Notes: generated by a model from the sequence alone, not told the origin. DNA of 64,000 nucleotides from Kocuria rosea (GCF_023715525.1 NZ_JAMBOG010000019.1:1-64000), one strand, 5' to 3'. Counted from the stretch's first letter, positions 20,841 through 29,313 are shown. Translations and numbers: made by a program.

Positions 20841-21020
20841 TCAGGCCGCGGCCGCGAGCCGGCCGCGGGCGGGCGCCAGCAGGAACTCGACGAACTCGTT
20901 GCGGGCCTGCACCACGCGGGCGTAGTCCTCGACGCTCATGGCGGCCGCGCTCAGGCCGGGCCCGGCGGCGGATGGTGCGGCCACGGGGGCAGGAGGAACG
21001 GGGGGAAGGGCGTCGGGCAT
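20841..21020 (-). CDS. Small protein, possible antitoxin partner of PIN protein
   Basis: A 59-residue ORF rich in Pro and Ala at the N-terminus, with a helix (MSVEDYARVVQARNEFVEFLL) near the C-terminus. An AGGA sits 10 nt upstream of ATG 21020. It precedes the PIN gene by 30 nt in the same direction, the position of a VapB antitoxin, but shows no AbrB or RHH motif. An in-frame upstream ATG at 21092 would give 83 residues with an Arg-rich start. Its leader resembles that of the divergent gene at 21537. Confidence 0.45.
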   Translation of the reverse strand: MPDALPPVPPAPVAAPSAAGPGLSAAAMSVEDYARVVQARNEFVEFLLAPARGRLAAAA

Positions 21021-21138
21021 GACCGGGATCCTTCGATGTGCTCTTGCTCGCACCGGGTGCCGCCGTGGCGGCGATGCGAGCCGCTTCCTCATCCGAACCA
21101 CCCGCGAACATGGGGTTGGTGCCCGGTCAAGTCGGAGC
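21021..21138 (-). promoter_or_regulatory. 5' leader A, homologous to leader B
   Basis: Read on the minus strand this leader contains GCTCCGAC, CCAACCC, GTTCGCGGGTGGTTCGGATG, GAAGCGGC and GCAAGA in the same order and near-identical spacing as leader B (21436-21536), ending at a ribosome binding site. The CCAACCC and GGGTGG blocks can pair as a bulged hairpin. Core 21080-21103. Meaning unknown. Confidence 0.6.
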
Positions 21139-21435
21139 TTGCCGACCGGGTCTCTTGAAGCTGCTCCCATTGAACCACATGTGGCGGACCGCACGCCGTG
21201 GCGCGCCCGGCGTCCCCGGACCGTCACCGGGCCGACACCTCGCCGACACACGGTTCGTGTTCACTGGTGCCGTGGCGCCGAGGGCCGCACCACCGAGGAT
21301 TACGTCTTCGTGACACAACTCACGACGGACTTGTCGGAGTGTCGGCCCCACGGGGTAGCCTGGACCTGCTTCTCGAGATGCAGCTTCCGCGCGCTCGGAC
21401 GGGACAGGACGTCCCGGACACGGGTTCGCGGACAG

Positions 21436-21536
21436 GCTCCGACCAGCTGCGCGCCAACCCGCAGTTCACGGGTGGTTCGGATGACGAAGCGGCGGGCAAC
21501 GACACCGGATGCCTGCAAGAACGTCAGGAGAAAAAC
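21436..21536 (+). promoter_or_regulatory. 5' leader B, homologous to leader A
   Basis: Plus-strand counterpart of leader A. The 24-nt core at 21470-21493 differs from A at one position. CCAACCCG / CGGGTGG can form a bulged hairpin, and a 19-codon reading frame starts at the ATG inside the core (21481). It ends with AGGAG at 21526-21530, 6 nt before the ATG of the small gene. A possible promoter, TTGTCG-N19-TAGCCT, lies at 21331-21361. Confidence 0.6.
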
Positions 21537-21830
21537 ATGACCATGTCCAAGGAAAGACCAGCGAGCACCACCGACCAGCGTGAGGAGTGGATCGACGTCA
21601 CCGTCACCACCCTCCCCGACCTGCACCTCGTCCGGCTGACGTCGACCGAGGGCGACGTCCAGGAATACCTGAGCGCGGAGGCCGCGGACCTGGCCGCCGC
21701 CGCGGAGCACACGGCGGGGACGGCGCAATGGTGCGCCAAGTACCACCAGCTCCTCGTCCCCGGCGCCATGGCGGCGACCGGACGGCACCCGTTCTTCAAG
21801 CTGCACCCGGCGCTGCCGCTGTCGGCGTAG
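21537..21830 (+). CDS. Small acidic protein, unknown function
   Basis: A 97-residue soluble protein, not recognised. The N-terminus is polar; the middle (EEWIDVTVTTLPDLHLVRL) looks like beta-strands and an Ala-rich helix follows. It is followed by WCAKYHQLLVPG. AGGAG with a 6-nt spacer gives a confident ATG at 21537. The start codon overlaps the stop of a 19-codon upstream frame (ATGA). A terminator follows at 21853. Confidence 0.7.
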   Translation: MTMSKERPASTTDQREEWIDVTVTTLPDLHLVRLTSTEGDVQEYLSAEAADLAAAAEHTAGTAQWCAKYHQLLVPGAMAATGRHPFFKLHPALPLSA

Positions 21831-21852
21831 ACAGACGGCACGTCCCACCGGC

Positions 21853-21886
21853 GAAGGCCGCGGCCCCCTCGGGGGTCGCGGCCTTC
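21853..21886 (+). terminator. Terminator after small acidic protein
   Basis: GAAGGCCGCG ... CGCGGCCTTC stem (10 bp) extended inward by a CCCC/GGGG pairing, 22 nt past the stop codon. Confidence 0.7.
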
Positions 21887-21911
21887 CTCGTGCCCGGGTC
21901 CGGGCCGGCCG

Positions 21912-22112
21912 TCAGGCCAGGCCGTAGTCCCCCGGCGCGCCCCAGCCCTCGCCGGTCCCGTCGGCGGAGCCGTCGGCCTCCCACCCGGAGGCCTCCCACT
22001 CGGAGCTCTCCAGCTCGAAGGGCACGGAGGCGGTGAGCTCGGCCTCGGGGACGCGGTTGACGAGGAACGGGTCCTCCTCACCGGCCGGTGGGTGCGGGAC
22101 GGGATCGACCAC
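21912..22112 (-). CDS. Small acidic hypothetical protein
   Basis: A 66-residue, Glu/Asp/Gly-rich ORF containing FELESSEWEASGWEADGS; probably disordered. The GTG start at 22112 has GAGGAG 6 nt upstream. It lies 120 nt downstream of the cold-shock gene on the same strand, beyond a terminator. There are no known motifs; it could be a spurious frame, though the ribosome binding site argues for a gene. Confidence 0.4.
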   Translation of the reverse strand: MVDPVPHPPAGEEDPFLVNRVPEAELTASVPFELESSEWEASGWEADGSADGTGEGWGAPGDYGLA

Positions 22113-22157
22113 GGCGGGCTCCTCGGCGACGGCCCGGTCCGGGCGGCCGGGGAACGG

Positions 22158-22195
22158 CAGAACCGCCGCCGGGCGCGTGCCCGGCGGCGGTTCTG
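22158..22195 (-). terminator. Terminator of the cold-shock gene
   Basis: Perfect 17-bp stem (22158-22174 with 22179-22195) and a GCGT loop, 38 nt downstream of the csp stop. Confidence 0.75.
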
Positions 22196-22233
22196 GACGG
22201 ATCGGACGGGCCGTGGGCCCGTGGTCCCGGTCC

Positions 22234-22440
22234 TTAGGAGATGACGGTGATGTTCGCAGCCTGGGGGCCCTTGGGGCCGTCCTGGGTCTCGAACTCGACG
22301 CGGTCGTTCTCGTTCAGCGAGCGGAAGCCGCCGGAGTTGATCGCGGAGAAGTGGGCGAAGACGTCCTTGGAGCCGTCCTCGGGGGTGATGAAGCCGAAGC
22401 CCTTGTCGGCGTTGAACCACTTGACGATGCCGGTAGTCAT
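22234..22440 (-). CDS. Cold shock protein, CspA family
   Basis: Single-stranded nucleic acid-binding OB-fold protein of 68 residues. RNP1 is KGFGFITP and RNP2 is VFAHFSAI, with [11 protein letters not shown] at the start and [13 protein letters not shown] at the end, as in actinobacterial CspA. It acts as an RNA chaperone. The 5' region of about 150 nt is unusually AT-rich for this genome, as expected for the regulated leader of a cold-shock mRNA. Confidence 0.97.
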   Translation of the reverse strand: MTTGIVKWFNADKGFGFITPEDGSKDVFAHFSAINSGGFRSLNENDRVEFETQDGPKGPQAANITVIS

Positions 22441-22590
22441 GGGAGTACCTGATCCTTCATGAGATGAACGTTTCCCGACGGTCGAGAAACCAAAGAGTTG
22501 TGATGCCTGGAAAACGTCTTCTCAGAAAAACTGCTGCACCCGAGCGGGCCGAACTGCTTGAAATACAAAAACGACAACCTCAACAACTTC
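22441..22590 (-). promoter_or_regulatory. AT-rich leader and promoter region of csp
   Basis: The minus-strand sequence upstream of csp contains runs such as GTCGTTTTTGTATTTC and CAGTTTTTCTGAG, against a GC-rich background. A weak promoter, TTGTTG (22581-22586) with TATTTC (22560-22565), would leave a 5' UTR of about 110 nt. A long leader is typical of csp mRNAs; no known structured class was identified. Confidence 0.4.
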
Positions 22591-22672
22591 GCACGAGCCT
22601 ACACCACATCCCCCCGCAGTGCCCAGCGTCCGCGGGACGGACCCGCTCGCGCCGATCCCCCGCCGCCCCGGG

Positions 22673-22702
22673 GCACGAGGAGGCCCCGGGGCCTCCTCGT
22701 GC
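22673..22702 (-). terminator. Terminator after the large unknown gene
   Basis: A perfect 30-bp palindrome (15-bp arms meeting at CCCC/GGGG), 14 nt after the stop at 22716. Confidence 0.7.
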
Positions 22703-22715
22703 GCGCAGCCGCGCG

Positions 22716-25700
22716 TCAGCTCATGAGCTTGTCGACCAGCGCCTGGGCGAATTCCGGGGAGATGTCCCCGTAGTTGAGGGAGAAGTCCTCGTCCACCTTG
22801 GCGGGCAGCATCCCGGAGCACAGCACCGCGGCGCGGGCGTAGAGCCCGGACAGCTCGGCGCCGATGGGCACGGACAGCAGCTGCAGCTCCGGGTCGTAGG
22901 AGACGATCGGGACGCCCGCCTGCCGGGCCGCGAAGTGCTTGCCGATCCCCGAGGCGACGAGCCGGGCGTGGCCGGACTCGACGTCGGCTGGGGTCCGGAA
23001 CGCGTACCGGGTGCGGTGGTGGTGGTTGATCCGGTACAGCCCGGGCCGGTCCCGGTCCTCGGTGGCCTCCCACGTGGCGTCCTCGGGGACGAAGCGCTCG
23101 GCCACCCCGTTGTACTGCATCTCCGAGCGGCGCACGCGCTGCTCGACCTCCGACAGCGGGGGCAGGGTGTCGAGCATGACGGGCCCCGCCTCGAAGACGA
23201 CGTCGCAGAAGCCCTCCGGCAGCGCCTCCTGGAGCTTCTCGAGGTCCACGTCTTGCAGCAGCGTGGTCGCGTGGTCCTCCGGGGAGAGGACCACCACGGA
23301 CGCCTCCTGCGCGGCGGCGGCCTCGGCGACCACCGCCTCCTTCTCGGGGGTCCACCCGCCCGTGAGCAGCACGGAGCCGTCCACGAGCTGGGTCAGGGCG
23401 GGCCCGCAGACCTGCCAGCGGCGCACCGTCCAGTGCTCGTCCCGGACGACCTCGAGGAAGCCGAGGGCCTGCAGGTGGCCCACGAACCACTCCTCGAAGC
23501 GCTCGGAGTCCTCGAGCTGGCGGGCCACGATGGACAGGCTCGAGCGCTTGCCGCCGCCCAGGAAGGTCAGGGCGTCGCGGAACGGCATCCAGGACGTCGG
23601 GTACTCCCCCTCGTCCGGGCCGATGAAGCGCAGGGCCTCGACGGATCCGGTCTGGGTGATGGCCGAGGGCTTGGTGAGCCGGCCCGGGTAGCGCTTCTGC
23701 AGCCCGCACTGGGCGCACTGGCCGAAGATCCACGGCGCCTTGGCCTTGGGCTCCATGGCGGGCAGCACGATGCGGTGCCGGCCGGTGGCCAGGCAGGACC
23801 GGCCCTCCGGCTCGGGCAGCACGTTCGTGCGCTCGAGCAGCAGCTGCCCCTCGGAGGAGTGCCAGCCGGGGGCGGCGGGCACCTCGTGCGCCGCGGCGAG
23901 CTCCTGGGCGGGCAGGTTGTCGAAGGACCCCTGCACGTACTCCTCGGGCAGCTCCTCGAGGGTGGACGCGGTGACCGGCCACAGGGGCTCGTCCCGCACG
24001 TGCACCATCTCGCCCTCGTAGCCGAGGGAGCGCTGGGTGAGGTAGAAGGACGAGTCGCGCAGCTTGAACTCGCGCCGCTGCTTGACGGTGCGGCCCGCCT
24101 TGAGGACCAGGGTGTAGTCGTTGGGCTTGAGCGTCCCGTCGCGGCGGGCCAGCGGGGTCCCGCCCAGGGAGATCTGGAACGGGGGCACCCGGTTCTCGGT
24201 CAGCTTCGCCTTCTCGAGCTTGAACGAGTGCGGGTTGCGCCACTCGCACTCCACCGTCAGGGGCACGTCCGTGTCCGAAGTGACCGTCACCTGGGGCGGG
24301 CGCAGCGCGGACCAGCGCACCACGTCGCCGGGGATCCGCAGGCCGCCCGAGAGTGTCACCGCCGGCACCAGGCGGGGCACGAGCCCGGAGAAGTTGTCGT
24401 TGGCCGTCAGCTCGGGGTTGCCCGCGCGCAGCACCTGCACGTCGTCGAACATCACCCAGCCCTCGGCGAGTCCCTGGGTGCCGGCCTCGACGAAGCGGTA
24501 GTCCGGGGAGGCGGAGTCGTCGAGGATCCGCTTGACCTGCGCGATCATCTCGGGCTCGTCGCGCACCATGATCCGGCTCGGCCAGGCCGCGGGGATGTGG
24601 TCGACGGAGATGAAGGTGTCCGAGAACCCGTCCTTCGCGAAGACGACGACGGGGCGCGGGTTGCGCTCGAAGCGCACCTCCCCGGCGCTGATCCTCAGCG
24701 CGCCGCCCAGCAGCGTCGGGGCGTCGATCCGCGCGGTGTAGGCCGACACGCCCAGGAAGGCGTCGCCGATGTAGGACAGGAAGACCGTGCGGGGGCCCGC
24801 CGTGGTCTCGAGCTCCACCTCCCGGCCGGACAGGAAGCGCTTGGGCACCACGAACCCGAGCTCGAACACGGGGTTGCCCACGTAGTCGGTGCCGTCCGTG
24901 AGGGACAGGGAGCAGGACTTCACGGCGCTGCGGCCGGGGCCGCGGCCGTTGGCCCGGACCTCGGCGCGGGCCTGCTCGCGGGACTTCTCCCACACCCCGA
25001 GCTCCGCGAGGGCGATCTCCAGGCCGGGCTCCCGGGTGAGGGGGTTCGCCCAGATCTGCTTCATGGGCTTGGACGCCCGCGTGTCGGCGACGTCGAGCCA
25101 GAAGTCGAGGTAGATGCCGAGCTCGGCCGCCGACAGCCCCTGGGCCGTGGTCATCCCGAGGTCCTCGAACATCCGGTGCAGCTGGCGCCGCTCCGCCTCG
25201 CCGAGCATCGTCTGGGACAGGGCGAGCCCCACGGGCCGCTGGTTGACGGCGTACGCCGTGGGCAGCCCGATCTCGCCGTCGCGCAGCTCCAGCCAGTAGC
25301 GCAGGGCGTCCCAGTACGCCTCCGTGTCCTTCTTGAAGGAGGCCTCGAGGACCTTCGCGTTCTCCGGGCCCACCTGGAGCAGCACCGCGAGGGGCAGGAA
25401 GAAGGTGGAGACGGACTTGTTGCCGGTCCGCGCGGCCAGGGTGGACATGTGCCGGCCCGCGAGCGCGAAGAGGGCCAGGAGCGCGACGACGGGCGGCGGC
25501 GGGATCTCGGCGAGGGAGTCCAGGCTGCGCCGGGTGGCCCGGTACCACTTGGCGTTGAGGCGGGTGAAGGCGTCGAACACGGAGCGCCGCGGGTCGGAGG
25601 GCACCAGCAGCGGCGTCACCGAGTCGGCGAGGGCCCGCAGGGTGGAGGGGCCGTCGAGCCCCTGCTCCGCGCCGATCGCGGCGAGGGTCTTGTCGTCGAG

Positions 25701-25841
25701 GTCGAGGTAGACGGGCTCCCCGGAGCGGTGGGGCCCGAAGAAGGCCGCGCACACGGCGTCGTTCCACCGGAGGTAGGCGACCTCCTCGGCACTGTCGGCA
25801 ATGGCATGGTCTCCGAGGCGGAGCCCAGCAGTGTCGGGCAC
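22716..25841 (-). CDS. Large uncharacterised protein (1041 aa)
   Basis: I cannot assign this protein. Near the N-terminus is AEEVAYLRWNDAVCAAFFG followed by GEPVYLDLDDKTLAAIG. The middle is beta-rich (LSLTDGTDYVGNPVFELGF, WVMFDDVQVLRA). A possible zinc-binding pair, CAQC, occurs near residue 700 (FGQCAQCGLQKRYPG), and a C-terminal segment is NHHHRTRYAF. It lacks a signal peptide or membrane helix. GTG 25841 has GGAGG 4 nt upstream and lies 59 nt after a TATAAT; an in-frame GTG at 25898 sits 1 nt from that box and is unlikely. Divergent from an SNF2 helicase, so a joint nucleic-acid role is possible. It resembles nothing I can name safely. Confidence 0.75.
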   Translation of the reverse strand: MPDTAGLRLGDHAIADSAEEVAYLRWNDAVCAAFFGPHRSGEPVYLDLDDKTLAAIGAEQGLDGPSTLRALADSVTPLLVPSDPRRSVFDAFTRLNAKWYRATRRSLDSLAEIPPPPVVALLALFALAGRHMSTLAARTGNKSVSTFFLPLAVLLQVGPENAKVLEASFKKDTEAYWDALRYWLELRDGEIGLPTAYAVNQRPVGLALSQTMLGEAERRQLHRMFEDLGMTTAQGLSAAELGIYLDFWLDVADTRASKPMKQIWANPLTREPGLEIALAELGVWEKSREQARAEVRANGRGPGRSAVKSCSLSLTDGTDYVGNPVFELGFVVPKRFLSGREVELETTAGPRTVFLSYIGDAFLGVSAYTARIDAPTLLGGALRISAGEVRFERNPRPVVVFAKDGFSDTFISVDHIPAAWPSRIMVRDEPEMIAQVKRILDDSASPDYRFVEAGTQGLAEGWVMFDDVQVLRAGNPELTANDNFSGLVPRLVPAVTLSGGLRIPGDVVRWSALRPPQVTVTSDTDVPLTVECEWRNPHSFKLEKAKLTENRVPPFQISLGGTPLARRDGTLKPNDYTLVLKAGRTVKQRREFKLRDSSFYLTQRSLGYEGEMVHVRDEPLWPVTASTLEELPEEYVQGSFDNLPAQELAAAHEVPAAPGWHSSEGQLLLERTNVLPEPEGRSCLATGRHRIVLPAMEPKAKAPWIFGQCAQCGLQKRYPGRLTKPSAITQTGSVEALRFIGPDEGEYPTSWMPFRDALTFLGGGKRSSLSIVARQLEDSERFEEWFVGHLQALGFLEVVRDEHWTVRRWQVCGPALTQLVDGSVLLTGGWTPEKEAVVAEAAAAQEASVVVLSPEDHATTLLQDVDLEKLQEALPEGFCDVVFEAGPVMLDTLPPLSEVEQRVRRSEMQYNGVAERFVPEDATWEATEDRDRPGLYRINHHHRTRYAFRTPADVESGHARLVASGIGKHFAARQAGVPIVSYDPELQLLSVPIGAELSGLYARAAVLCSGMLPAKVDEDFSLNYGDISPEFAQALVDKLMS

Positions 25842-25899
25842 GAGTCCTCCGTCCGCGGCCGCACGTGGGGCCGCTGTCGTCGTTCGAGGGGTCGCCACG

Positions 25900-25905
25900 A
25901 TTATA
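25900..25905 (-). promoter_or_regulatory. -10 TATAAT of the large unknown gene
   Basis: The minus strand reads TATAAT, the consensus -10 hexamer, rare in this GC-rich DNA. The predicted start of transcription (about 25893) lies downstream of the first possible GTG (25898), which favours the GTG at 25841. Confidence 0.5.
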
Positions 25906-25968
25906 GATAGCCCGCGAGGGGGCTCGGGACGCGGCCCGGTTGTCCCCCTGGGCCGATACGGTGGAGGG

Positions 25969-28900
25969 ATGCACTCCCCTCCCGTCCCCCTCGTGGACTC
26001 CCGGCGGCTGGTCGCCGCCGCGGGGCCCGCGGTCTTCCAGCGCGGCCAGGACTACTTCCGGGCCGGGCGGGTGCGCTCCGCCCAGTGGTCCGGGGAGGCC
26101 GGGGGACCGGGCACCCTCGCGGCCCAGGTCGAGGGCTCCGGCGGGACCTACTCCGTGTCCGTGCGGGTGGGGGCCGGCGGCGTCCCGGGCCCCGCGTGGT
26201 GCAGCTGCCCCGCCGGGGGCTTCTGCAAGCACGCGGTGGCCGCCGTGCTGCGGCACAACTTCGAGACGGCGGTCCGGGCCCACCGCACGGACGGGGCGGC
26301 CGGGCCCGCGGGGTCCTCCGCCGCCCGCGAGCCCGGGGCGCCACAGGACCCCGGGTCGCCCGACTGGAAGGACGCCCTGTCCCGCATCCTGGGCGGGGCC
26401 CCCGGGCCCGGGGGCCCCGGTCCCGAGGAACCGGTCGGGGTGGGGCTGGAGTTCGACCTGCGCCGCGAGCCCTACCGCTACGTGCACGGCGCCGGCCGGC
26501 CCGGGGCGGGCCGCCCGGCGCCGTGGCACCTCTACGTCCGGCCGGTGCGCCGGGGCCGGCGGGAGCAGTGGATCAAGGGCGGCCTGGACTGGGAGCGGAT
26601 CACCTCGGAGCCCGGGGCCCTGGATCCCGCCCAGGCCGACTGGTTCGACGAGCTGCGGGCCCTCAGCGCCACCCGCTCCCCCTACGCGGTGCACGACCGC
26701 CACTGGATCCGGCTGGACTCCTACGCCTCGCCCCTGCTGTGGGGGATCCTCGCCCGGGCGCCGCAGGCGGGGATCTCCCTGGTCGGGCGGGAGCACGGGC
26801 TGCCCGTGACCCTTGAGGAGCCGGGGCGGTTCTCTGTCGACGTCGTGCGCGGCGCGGGCGACGCCCTCGAGCTGCGCCCCACCGTGCACAGCGGCGAGCG
26901 CCGGATCGCGCTCACCACCGCCCGGATCATCGGGGACCCCGGCCACGGGCTCTTCCACCCCGACGGGGACCCGGCGGCCGTCGCGGACACCGAGGACCTC
27001 AATGTCTTCCCCCTGCGGCTCGTGCCCCTGGCCACCCGGCTGACCCGGGAGCAGCGGCGGTTCCTCGACACGGCGGGCGGGCTGACCATCCCCGAGGACG
27101 AGGTCGGGGAGTTCTTCGACCGCTACTTCCCGCGGCTGCACCGCAGCATGGACGTCGCCACCGGGGACGGGTCGATCGAGCTGCCGCAGGTGGCCGACCC
27201 CGAGCTCGTGCTCACCCTGGAGCACCAGGAGCTGACCGTGCGCGCCACCTGGGAGTGGGAGTACCAGCGGGGCCGGGAACGGATCCGGCTGCCGTTCCGC
27301 CCGGTGGACCCCCTGGCCGACGAGCCCGTGGACCGGGAGAGCTCGTGGGAGACGGCCGTCACCGCCGCGGTGCGCCACCGCGCCCCGGGCCTCGACCTGC
27401 GCCGGTCGAGCTACGTGGCCGGGGACGCCCTCGTGCTGATGCGCGAGTGGTTGCCCGCGCTGGAGAAGGTCCAGGACCTGCGGATCGAGCACGCCGGCGG
27501 ACGGCCCGCCTACCAGGAGATCTCCTCCCCGCCGACCATCACGGTCAGCACCGCCGCCACCGAGCGGCGCGACTGGTTCGACCTGGGCGTGACCGTGAAG
27601 GTGGGCGAGTTCTACATCCCCTTCGCCGACGTCTTCCGCGCCCTCGACCTCGGCCAGGACGTCATGCTCACCCCCGACGGGTCCTGGTTCGCCCTGGACC
27701 GCCCGGAGTTCGACCGCCTGCGGGAGCTGATCAAGGAGGCTCGCTCCCTGCAGGAGCACCCCGACGGGCCGCTGCGGATCCACCGGCAGCAGGCCGGGCT
27801 GTGGCAGGACCTCGAGGACCTCGCCACCGAGACCGAGCAGGCGCAGGCCTGGCGGGAGGGCGTGCGCGCGCTGCTCGACCTCGACGCCGTGGAGGCCCCG
27901 CCGGTGCCGGCGGGCCTGCACGCGGAGCTGCGCCCCTACCAGCGGGACGGCTACACGTGGCTGAGCTTCCTGTGGGACCACGGGCTGGGCGGGATCCTCG
28001 CCGACGACATGGGCCTCGGCAAGACCGTCCAGGCGATCGCCCTCATCTGCCGCGCGCGGGAGCGCGACCCCGGCCTCCCCCCGTTCCTCGTGGTCGCGCC
28101 CACCTCGGTGGTGCCGAACTGGGTCGCGGAGATCCGCCGCTTCGCCCCCTCGCTGCAGGTCGCCGGCGTCACCGACACGCAGGGCAAGGCCGGCACCGCG
28201 CTCGCGGACACGGCCGCCGGCGCGCACGTGGTGGTGACGTCCTACACGCTGCTGCGCCTCGACGAGACCGCGTACCGGGGCGTGTCCTGGGCGGGCGTGC
28301 TCCTCGACGAGGCCCAGTTCGTGAAGAACCCCCGCACCAAGGCGCACCGGGCGGCCAGAGAGCTCGACGCCCCCTTCAAGCTGGCCATCACCGGCACGCC
28401 GTTGGAGAACAGCCTCGTCGAGCTGTGGGCGCTGCTCTCGCTCACCGCGCCGGGGCTGTTCCCGTCGCGGCGGAAGTTCACGGAGACCTACCAGCGCCCC
28501 ATCGAGCGCGCCGAGGACGCCGAGGCGCTGGCCCGGTTGCGGCGCCGGGTCAAGCCCCTCATGCTGCGCCGCACCAAGGAGTCCGTGGACCTGGAGCTGC
28601 CGCCCAAGCTGGAGCAGACCATCGAGGTGGAGCTCTCCCCCGCGCACCGCCGGATCTACGACACCCGCCTGCAGCGGGAGCGGCAGAAGGTGCTCGGGCT
28701 GCTGCGGGACCTGGACCGCAACCGGTTCACGATTTTCCAGTCCCTCACGACCCTGCGCCTGCTCAGCCTCGACGCGTCCCTCGTGGACCCCGAGGCGGAG
28801 GTGTCCTCCAGCAAGCTGGACCTGCTCTTCGAGCACCTGCCCGAGATCGTGGCCGAGGGCCACCGGCCCCTGGTGTTCAGCCAGTTCACGAGCTTCCTCA

Positions 28901-29313
28901 AGAAGGCCGCGGCCCGGCTGGACGAGCTGAAGATCCCCTACGCCTACCTCGACGGGTCGACGACGGACCGCGCCGGGGTGCTCGAGCGGTTCACCTCGGG
29001 GCAGGCCCCGGTGTTCCTGGTGAGCCTCAAGGCGGGCGGCTTCGGGCTGAACCTGACCCAGGCGGACTACTGCTTCCTGCTCGACCCGTGGTGGAACCCC
29101 GCCACCGAGGAGCAGGCCGTGGACCGCACCCACCGCATCGGCCAGCAGAAGAAGGTCATGGTGTACCGGCTCGTGGCGCGGGACACCATAGAGGAGAAGG
29201 TCATGGAGCTCAAGGAGCGCAAGGCCCGGCTCTTCACGGCGGTGCTCGACGACGACCGGATGTTCTCCGGCTCCCTCACGGCGGAGGACATCCGCGGGCT
29301 GCTCGAGCCGTGA
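25969..29313 (+). CDS. SWIM zinc finger SNF2-family helicase/ATPase
   Basis: A 1114-residue DNA-dependent ATPase. The N-terminal SWIM zinc finger is CSC...FCKHAVA (about residues 78-90). The SNF2 core begins near residue 655. It includes motif I LADDMGLGKT (about 680), LLDEAQFVKNP (motif II, DEAQ), TGTPLENSLVELWALLS (motif III), the helicase C motifs LVFSQFTSFL and SLKAGGFGLNLTQAD, and HRIGQQKKV (motif VI). Expected to translocate on DNA; no nuclease or methylase domain is fused. TACGGT (25957-25962) ends 6 nt before the ATG, so it may be leaderless. Divergent from the 1041-aa unknown protein with a gap of about 125 nt. Confidence 0.93.
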   Translation: MHSPPVPLVDSRRLVAAAGPAVFQRGQDYFRAGRVRSAQWSGEAGGPGTLAAQVEGSGGTYSVSVRVGAGGVPGPAWCSCPAGGFCKHAVAAVLRHNFETAVRAHRTDGAAGPAGSSAAREPGAPQDPGSPDWKDALSRILGGAPGPGGPGPEEPVGVGLEFDLRREPYRYVHGAGRPGAGRPAPWHLYVRPVRRGRREQWIKGGLDWERITSEPGALDPAQADWFDELRALSATRSPYAVHDRHWIRLDSYASPLLWGILARAPQAGISLVGREHGLPVTLEEPGRFSVDVVRGAGDALELRPTVHSGERRIALTTARIIGDPGHGLFHPDGDPAAVADTEDLNVFPLRLVPLATRLTREQRRFLDTAGGLTIPEDEVGEFFDRYFPRLHRSMDVATGDGSIELPQVADPELVLTLEHQELTVRATWEWEYQRGRERIRLPFRPVDPLADEPVDRESSWETAVTAAVRHRAPGLDLRRSSYVAGDALVLMREWLPALEKVQDLRIEHAGGRPAYQEISSPPTITVSTAATERRDWFDLGVTVKVGEFYIPFADVFRALDLGQDVMLTPDGSWFALDRPEFDRLRELIKEARSLQEHPDGPLRIHRQQAGLWQDLEDLATETEQAQAWREGVRALLDLDAVEAPPVPAGLHAELRPYQRDGYTWLSFLWDHGLGGILADDMGLGKTVQAIALICRARERDPGLPPFLVVAPTSVVPNWVAEIRRFAPSLQVAGVTDTQGKAGTALADTAAGAHVVVTSYTLLRLDETAYRGVSWAGVLLDEAQFVKNPRTKAHRAARELDAPFKLAITGTPLENSLVELWALLSLTAPGLFPSRRKFTETYQRPIERAEDAEALARLRRRVKPLMLRRTKESVDLELPPKLEQTIEVELSPAHRRIYDTRLQRERQKVLGLLRDLDRNRFTIFQSLTTLRLLSLDASLVDPEAEVSSSKLDLLFEHLPEIVAEGHRPLVFSQFTSFLKKAAARLDELKIPYAYLDGSTTDRAGVLERFTSGQAPVFLVSLKAGGFGLNLTQADYCFLLDPWWNPATEEQAVDRTHRIGQQKKVMVYRLVARDTIEEKVMELKERKARLFTAVLDDDRMFSGSLTAEDIRGLLEP

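Noticed and set aside
21021-21537. MITE or transposon with long terminal inverted repeats
   Set aside because: The inverted similarity is strongest in the interior of each copy and continues into ribosome binding sites of two genes; no target-site duplication is visible at the outer ends.
22716-25841. Assignment of the large unknown protein to a named phage-defence family
   Set aside because: The N-terminal WND...PVYLDLDD stretch vaguely recalls large proteins of some DNA-modification defence loci, but I cannot confirm the likeness without a profile search.
22522-29133. A single open frame of about 2200 codons on the minus strand
   Set aside because: It runs antisense to the SNF2 gene and out of frame with the 1041-aa gene. 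Its product is Arg/Pro/Gly low complexity, as expected of shadow frames at this GC content.
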